From Tetracladium setigerum (Eukaryota; Ascomycota; Leotiomycetes; Helotiales), in NCBI GenBank assembly GCA_031472005.1, contig PZJY01000002.1:1054001-1118000 (forward strand): a stretch of 64,000 nucleotides of DNA, written 5' to 3'. Position 1 is the stretch's first letter. Every line of letters begins with the position of its first letter. Below are positions 57,304 through 64,000 of the stretch, in pieces. A program made the position numbers and the translations under genes. A model generated the notes under the pieces. It did not search any database. It saw nothing but the letters and a program-made list of their open reading frames with translations, and had not been told where the DNA came from.

Positions 57304-58648
57304 ATGCACTTCACCACGACCTTTTCTGCGGCCTGCTTGGTCGCTTTGGCCAGCGCAAATGCCCAACATGCCCACCATTTCCACATGCGAAGACAGTTGA
57401 ACGCTACTGTTCCTTCCACCACCTTGACCGTTTACGCAACTGAGACAAAGACAATCTTGAGTTGCGCAGCGATCGTTACTGATTGCCCAGCTCATCCGGA
57501 GCAAGCCACTAGTCAAGTGGTAGTCACCGTTACCAAGGCAATTTCCACTGTAAGTTATAAATTTTTTGGCGACTACGCTTGGATACTACATGAGGGAGTA
57601 GAGGGGATTAGATGTGGTATTCAAAGGGCAAGGAGCGTAATATGGGGGGGGGGTTGGGTTATGGGACTAGTCGGCTGGCAAACGCTTCATTGCAACATCT
57701 CGAGTAAACTTTCACTAATCATCCTCAGACCGTATGCCCAGTTGCAGATGCTTCATCTATCAGCTCGGCTATTGTTGCAGCAACCAGCAGTGCTGCACCA
57801 GTCGCTCCTCTTACAACCGGCTCCTCGCCAGCCATTACTTCAGCACCTGTCAAGGAGAATGTACCAACAGATACCGTATTGACCTATACTCTCGGAACTG
57901 GCACTTCAACAACGGTCGTCACCACCACCATCAAGCACACACAGACCAAGACAGTTTATGCTACCATTCCCACAAGCGAGACTACATCGGAGGAGACCAG
58001 TGAATCTGGGGAGACCAATGAGAACGGTAACAAACCTGCAGAATTCTACGAGCTAGGTGCATCATCGACCGGAGATCAATCTGGTGAAGGTACAGAGCCC
58101 ACCACCACGATCCTCAGCACCCAAACACACACCAAGTTTGTCACCGTGTACCCAGCGACCACCGGTGTCAACGCTGCTGGATCTGGATCGGGCTCTGGCT
58201 CTGGCTCAGGATCTGGTGATTGCGCCGCTGTTGCACCAGTCACTGTCACTGTTGCTGCCGTCACCATTACCGTTGCAACCACAGTTGTAAGTTTTCTTCA
58301 GACTCCGTAAGAAATGACCAATATGCTAACTCGTGCCAGACCGAGACCGCCGCGGCTACTTGCCCAACTTCCGTCGAGGCTCCTGTCGTAGCAGCTGCTG
58401 CCTCATCCACTCAAGCTCAAGATGGCGTCGTAGCATCTCCAGCTCCCACCGATGCTGCCTCAGATGTTGTCGTTGTACCAACCACCGCAACTTTGATCCC
58501 AATTCCAGTCAGCTCCGCTGTGGTCTCTTCCGGAGCACCATATGGAAATGGAACCCATCCCATTGCTACCTCCGGCGCTGCTGCCCCGACAGCACCAGCC
58601 GTCCTCCCAACTGGTGGCTCCACTGGCGGGTACAACTACAAGGCCTAA
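57304..58648 (+). CDS. Secreted Ser/Thr/Ala-rich cell-surface protein, 3 exons
   Basis: Exons 57304-57549, 57729-58286 and 58340-58648 give 370 residues; introns are 179 nt (with a G10 tract) and 53 nt, both phase 0 with GTAAGT donors. The ATG opens a signal peptide (MHFTTTFSAACLVALASANA). A dibasic MRR site at ~29 could be a Kex2 cleavage point. The mature part is rich in Thr, Ser, Val and Ala. It carries repeated Thr/Lys-Thr-Val-Tyr segments (TLTVYATETKTIL, TQTKTVYATIP, TQTHTKFVTVYPA) as in fungal wall and adhesin-like proteins, plus four cysteines, probably paired. A Gly-Ser run (GSGSGSGSGSGSGDC) acts as a flexible hinge. The C-terminus (TGGYNYKA) is not hydrophobic, so there is no obvious GPI signal. 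No enzymatic motif is visible. It is likely heavily O-glycosylated and wall-associated. Confidence 0.85.
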
Positions 58649-60636
58649 ATCACCTCCGCCCTCTTCCCATGAACAACACAAAACGAAACGACGACAATTC
58701 ACTGGGAACTAGACGAGGGGATGGATGGATCAAGCAAAACCGATTCACTTCTTCAAACCTATAGACTTTTTTTCCTTTTTTCCCAACAGGTGGAACCGGA
58801 CTTCGACTGGATATCGGGCAATGCATTTGGATGTTGCCTGTGACATTTACATAGGAAAGGTTTTCACATCTGGTTGCGCTTTGCAAGTCAAAGCTGTGCA
58901 TGAACCAGGCTGGCTTGGAGGGGGCGTTAGATACACTGCAAAGCAATTTGGATCCGATTGATTCAAGTCAAATTTATGAAGATATGACACATGTTTTGAA
59001 GCTCTCCCGGTGACTCTGCCCCGAATGATCTAATCGAAGTTGAATAATCCCAAATCACAACACTATTCTCAGACCCAATGATTTACTTGCTTGCATATAC
59101 AAATATTCTTGCCAAGAAACCCATGTCGAACTCGTTGTCTTGTGGATTGGACGCCAGAGCTTTCTACCGCTAGTGCTCGCGACTATAATTGGACTCCTCG
59201 ACGTGCTGGTGAGTTCCGTCATGGCTGATTTTGAACGTCTCTTGGATACGAGGACTCAGAAAGCCGTGTGGAGAGTAAGTTATATTTGGGATACAGGATC
59301 TTGAGCTTCCGCAAAGCGTGAATATGAACTTTTGCCAGGTGACGAGACCCGGTCTCCCAATCCCTTCAGAGTTAGGGAAGTTGAATTCATGTCATCGAAG
59401 CAAATGGCGACCACCAGAAACTGTCGGCACACCACCACTTGGATTGGTTGATTGAAGCCTTCTGCTTTTGGGTCAAATCATAAAACGGTCGAAGCTCAAA
59501 TACGTAAATGATGAAAATGTATATACTGCGTAAGTGTCGCCAACCGCTCAGATGCACACTCCGAAGTACAGAATGTCCGTCACTTACCGAGAAATGAGCG
59601 ACATGGGATTCTGCCGTCAAGCAAGGAGAGAGAAGGTGGGTGGAGATTTTCGAATTGAAGTAGCCTGTCACCTTTTCCTGCTTGCCCAACCCGTACTTTG
59701 AGAAGACAGAAATAACGAAAAGAAGCCGAAGGACAGCATCTGTCTCAAGCAAAGCGATATTAATAGCAACTTTTGCGTGTGCTTTGATCATTCATGATGA
59801 AGAAGCAAGCAAGCAGGGAAAGGGAGCAGCCAAAAGCGATCGAAAATCAAGAATGTGATCCAATCAGCTGCAACGGGAGAGAGTAGAAAAAGCAAAGCAA
59901 TTCGCGACCTGGTTTCAAGTAGAAATCATAGACACATGCTTCGTGAATGGCATGGGGACTGTGGTGCTGTACGAATGATAGAAAGAATCGTACTGTAATG
60001 GAAGAAGGAGAACAAAAATAATCATCCGCCTTTTCCGTATGTGAAAAGCAGTTGTCAATTATCAATCATGCACTTGACTTAGGTATTCCTGCTTCTCGCA
60101 GCTTCTTTTTCTGCAGTGTCAGCCCACCCCTCCAGAGCAGGGCAGCCAGCTTCTTGGGTGACTAGCGAGAGCGATCACTCATCGCTTGCAAACCAGTCTG
60201 TGAAGCGAAACACTGTCTGCCCGTCAACCTAACGACATCGAGTCGCAGAGTGACGCATGCAACAGCAGTCCAGTCCAGCCCAGCCTCCTCCTGTACTGCT
60301 ATCTCCTTCTCTCCCTCCCTCTCTTCTACTCCTTCTTTATACCACTTTTACTCTTCTACTCGTTCTCTATACTCATTCTCCCATTCCCTCTCCACTGGCT
60401 GTGACGACATTCCACCACCAACTCTCCTTCGAATTCCCCTCCTCCAACAACTCTCGTTTCGACGCTTTCAAAGCAGTTCATACGCATTCCGCTCCTCCTA
60501 GCGACCCTATCGTCAAGAACAGCGTGCCTTCAACAAGGCACTATTACTCAAAAACATTTACAGGCATTCGTTATTCGAAGCCCTGCACTTAACACACACA
60601 ACACCGCCAACTTGCACACTCGAAATCAAATCCGCA
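58649..60636. other. Intergenic region and promoter of the IQ/Tcp11 gene
   Basis: About 2 kb. The left ~400 bases are the 3' flank of the secreted-protein gene. From about 60270 to 60636 the sequence is CT-rich and then CA-rich, a typical fungal promoter/leader. No gene is seen. Confidence 0.5.
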
Positions 60637-63629
60637 ATGAGTCGCGCACCCGAGGATGCAGAGCGCACGCCCGCTTCCACCGACAACCACGCTGTCATTC
60701 AACCAGCAGATGTAGACCTCGACCTAGACCTAGACCTCATAAATGAAGAGAACGTCGACAATAGAATACACACCCCTCCTCCTCACATCGCTGCGCGCTT
60801 CTACCGCCCCAGTGCCAATCGTCGCAAGTCTTCTGCTGCCTCTTCCCGTCGCAACTCGGTTTCTTCTGCACACTCGGCGCTTTCTCACGCCTCGAGCCGC
60901 AATGGAGGTTCACAGAGTAGCTACCTTGCGCATAACCTACGGCGTGCCTCAATTATCGAGGATCGGAAGGCAAGATTGGCAGATAGAGCTGCACACGCTG
61001 AGAAGGTCCGTTTGCGCGCAGCCCTCGCAAAGGCAGCCCCGCGAGGCTCGATAAATAGCGAGGAGAGAGCGCTTGCAGCACAGCAGGCCCGAGAGAAGAA
61101 CTTGGCCGAGATTGTGGCGAGTTGCGCAGAGGAGGTCAAGAGGGCCAAGGGTATTGCGGAGAGCATGAAGGAGAAGAGAGAGGCGGATGGGAAGAGACTC
61201 AGGAAAGAGAGGGAAGAAAGACTTGCTGAGGCGGAGAGAAGGAGAGAGGAACTCCGGAATAAAGGAAATGCTAGTCGGAGGGGTCGGTCTGCGAGCCATC
61301 CAAGAAAGAGCTTGACACCACCACTCGAAATAGTCCGCGAGAACATGAGCGAAGCAGCTGCCGTGTCCAGAATCCAACGCACTTGGAGAGTCTATTCAAG
61401 GTCGAAGGCATTGAAGGAGTTTGCAGATCTGGGTCTGACAATTGATGGTGTCCGAGAAACATCGTTTGAGAAAGTTGTCGACTTACTGGCTCAGCAACGA
61501 GTTCTGGTCAGCACCGCGCATATTCTGAGGATTTGTGGGTTGAAGGAAGGGGAAAGTGGCTCGGTTAATGAAATGACTGCAGTCCGGACATTTCTGAGCG
61601 CTTTCCTCATCCTTGGACATCCAACACAAGTACTCAGTAGCAAAGGTGATAATGGGGAGCAGGAGCAGGTGGGAGTATTGCCAATGAGACGAGATGATCT
61701 CGCTAATCCACAGTTGCAGGATCTTGTTGCAAAGGCGAGAGATTTATTGATTGCTTTCGAGACTGTCTTGTCACGCCTGAATGCTTGGAATAACTTCACG
61801 CCTCCCCCATCTCAGCTGTCTTCACTATCCGAGATCTATGCTACATTTTTCAATGCCTTCATCGCCTGGAAAGCGCGTGACTCGACCACGCTGATTGATA
61901 TGATGGTTCTGCAATTTGTTGAGCTTGATTCGATCTGGCAGACCGTCAAAGACAGCACGCAAGAGACTGTGACCGACTCTTACCGAGATGGTATTCGAGA
62001 GAATCAACTCAAGTTGATGGTCCGCATCAAGAGACTTGCAGGTCCAGCACAAGGGAAACGGTTGATTGCCAACGCTATCAAAGAAGCACGTAAAGCAAAG
62101 GCGGCCAAGCGACCTAATGGAGATTCGCGCCCACGAGCAGCCGAGAGTGTTCCCCCAGAGACGCCGACACTTGCAGATCTCTCTGCCTCAGAACAGGCTG
62201 TGGCCTCTAAACTTCAAACCCTGACCCCACCTTCTACGCCTCGTAAACACCATACTACTGATGCCGATGTGCTTCGCAGTGCCAACGCTGTAATGCCGGA
62301 GAACAGGATTGTGGCTCATGAAATTGCTCTCAATCGGGAATACAGAATCGATGAGGAAGCCATTTCTGGCAGGGAGAGCATGATGCAAGCTGTTTTTGAA
62401 AGCATGCGACAAGCAATAGCTGCTGGAAATAGCGCTGATTGGGTCCTTGCAATGGCTGAGAATATCAGGGGAAAGCTTCAAAAACTTCTCAAGGAAGGAA
62501 ATTCGTTGCACAAACTGATTGGCGAGGTTCTCGATGATCAAATCGTTGTCCAAGAGCTAGAAAGGGGCACATTCTCATATGAGAAGTTCTTCTCCTTCAT
62601 GGCGACCATTCTTCCTAAACTGTGCGCACCATATCGGGATGAGGAGATGAAGGACATCGTTGAAAATCAGATGCAAAGAGGCGACGTTGTCGATCGACTT
62701 AAGGCACTGATGCACGGTATTGACCTCATGCAACTGGATTATGCCAACTTCATGCTTCAACAAGCTGCACCAGAACTTATCAAGCATGTCAATGGCTACG
62801 AGACAACCCGGTTCTCAGAGATCATGGAGCTGACCTCCAATGATTTGTCAGCAACAACAGCCGCCTGGACGGAAGCGAGTAACAAGGTACTGGCCGAGGC
62901 TGCGAGACGAAATCCTGACAACATCAATCTACCTTTCAACAGACCAACTCCCGAAAAGATTTATGCGCAGATGCTCGTGGATGTGTTTACATCTCTCGAT
63001 GCTTCGATACCCATTCCCGAGACCCTCCTACTAGATGCAAAGCGTATCATACGTACGCGAGCCGACATCCTTCGCATTGTTACTACAGGAGCAATTATAC
63101 TTCAGTGCAAGAATCTTCTCAAGAGAGATGTCCGGAGTCATTGGAAGATTGAGGCTTCGCGCGTCTTTGCTGTTTTGGAGAACTCCAAAAGCCCAGAGCA
63201 AGCAATCCAAGGCATCCAAGCAGCCCTGGAGTCATCGCGATCTATGCCGGTCGCCACCAAGAACCATATTCGAGACCTTGTTACTCGAGTGGTCTCTGCT
63301 GCCGCCGCCATTACGATTTCCCCCAAGTCTCCGACGCTCCAGTTCCAGGGATTACGGAGCTCAGAGATCCAGTGATGAGACTGCTGATGACTCGAGTTCG
63401 AGGTCATTTACTCGGGAGGCTGGCAGCCAGCACGGAGAACGAGAGACTGAGAAGTGCTAGCACGGCGAGTGAAGGTCTCGCAACTCTTGGGTTGCCGGAA
63501 TTTGTACAGAAGGTTGGAAGTATTGTAGAAGTGGTTGGTAAAGTGGGAACTCTAGACAGATCATCGCATGGTTTGTGGTACGAGAGTGTGGCTCGAGAAG
63601 TGGAAGCTTCGAGAAGTGCAAGTGCTTGA
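60637..63629 (+). CDS. IQ-motif Tcp11-domain protein (frame break at a C5 run)
   Basis: As written the frame runs 60637-63375, 912 residues. One extra C in the C5 run at 63320-63324 carries it to a stop at 63627-63629, giving 997 residues. The added tail (RVRGHLLGRLAAS, GLATLGLPEFVQKVGSIV, SSHGLWYESVA) matches the expected end of the domain, so the break is probably an assembly error. In order: an acidic N-terminus with an Asp-Leu repeat (DLDLDLDL); a Ser/Arg/Lys-rich stretch; a long charged coiled coil (about 110-215); an IQ motif (AVSRIQRTWRVYSRSKALKE, about 240-260) for calmodulin or light-chain binding; and a Tcp11 domain from ~555 (EIALNREYRIDEEA, LIGEVLDDQIVVQELERGTF, LCAPYRDEEMK, LDYANFMLQQAAPEL). 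No introns and no membrane segments. It is in the same superfamily as Sok1 at 23793-25805 but very different outside the domain. A signalling or scaffold role is inferred. Confidence 0.88.
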
Positions 63630-64000
63630 ATTCCATTGTTTTCTACTCCTAGAATGGGAGGGTCAGGGTTCAGAGGGCGTTAGGGTGTTAGGGCGGTGAA
63701 CACATCACGGCGTTTGGGACTGTATACTTAGGGACTGGGGGAGATTGCTTTGATGGGGTGGTTAATGATGATAACGACTTTTTTTGGTAGATGGGGGTGG
63801 TACTTGCATTTTGCGCTTGGGATTAGGCTGCTGAGTGGGAGGTGGTTGGATTAGTGTGGATCTGGGTGACTTGTGATCTTTGAGCGGAACTTCATGTTGC
63901 TCCAGCTTCAAGAACCACAGAGTTCATGATCGCCAAATTTGGAGGGACAGATACTTGCAAATACGATATGGCATCATTGTGTTATGAATTGGTTTCGGAC
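63630..64000. other. 3' flank of the IQ/Tcp11 gene
   Basis: T- and G-rich sequence with no gene visible up to the window edge; probably the 3' UTR and downstream spacer. Confidence 0.5.

Noticed and set aside
1..64000. tRNA, 5S rRNA and CRISPR elements
   Set aside because: Scanning for B-box-like GGTTCGA and partner A-box sequences gave no cloverleaf. No regular spacer-repeat array is present, and none is expected in a fungal nuclear genome.

Overview
The window is nuclear DNA of a filamentous ascomycete (Pezizomycotina). The signs are short introns (about 47-179 nt) with GTAAGT/GTATGT/GTACGT donors and CTAAC-type branch points, CT-rich leaders, and fungal-only families (DUF3602/Par32, SUR7/PalI, fungal PNGase A, GPI-anchored PLC-like phosphodiesterase, Sok1). 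Gene spacing and protein sequences would suit a leotiomycete-like fungus, but the class is a guess. I see no secondary-metabolite cluster, intact transposon, tRNA, rRNA or CRISPR array.

Layout. 0-12 kb is gene-poor: a spliced small Cys-rich protein with DnaJ-type CxxCxGxG pairs (1910-2321) and a DUF3602 protein with three GRGGAGN repeats (6865-7302). 12-26 kb holds centractin Arp1 (12132-13446), a very large Ser/Arg-rich disordered protein with four Ala/Gly modules (16112-21650), and a convergent Sok1/Tcp11 gene (23793-25805, minus). 26-31.5 kb is a long gene-poor stretch with simple repeats and one possible decayed gene. 31.5-41.7 kb is the dense part: an EamA/DMT transporter (minus), TAF13 (minus) divergent from kish/KSH1 (plus), an uncharacterised protein (minus) divergent from ribosomal protein uS12/S23 (plus), PNGase A (minus), and a 93-residue protein just upstream of it. 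41.7-48.5 kb looks non-coding and contains G-run tracts, microsatellites and diverged direct repeats. 48.5-64 kb has a PLC-like GPI protein (minus) divergent from a SUR7 protein (plus), a 15-module zinc-finger protein (minus), a secreted Ser/Thr/Ala-rich protein (plus) and a second, IQ-motif Tcp11-domain protein (plus).

The genes do not form one pathway. They are mostly housekeeping (transcription, translation, secretory traffic, dynein motility) plus cell-surface proteins. Sok1 and the second Tcp11 protein belong to one superfamily and both suggest cAMP/PKA-linked roles.

The most consequential observation is that three otherwise well-conserved coding regions are broken at four places. At each place one extra base in a homopolymer (G6, T5, G6, C5) restores a family-consistent frame. 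This points to systematic homopolymer under-calling in the assembly rather than to gene loss. The most unusual proteins are the zinc-finger protein, whose CxxC modules are joined by an H-P-x-C junction with no linker, and the roughly 1,820-residue Ser/Arg-rich protein with repeated Ala/Gly modules.
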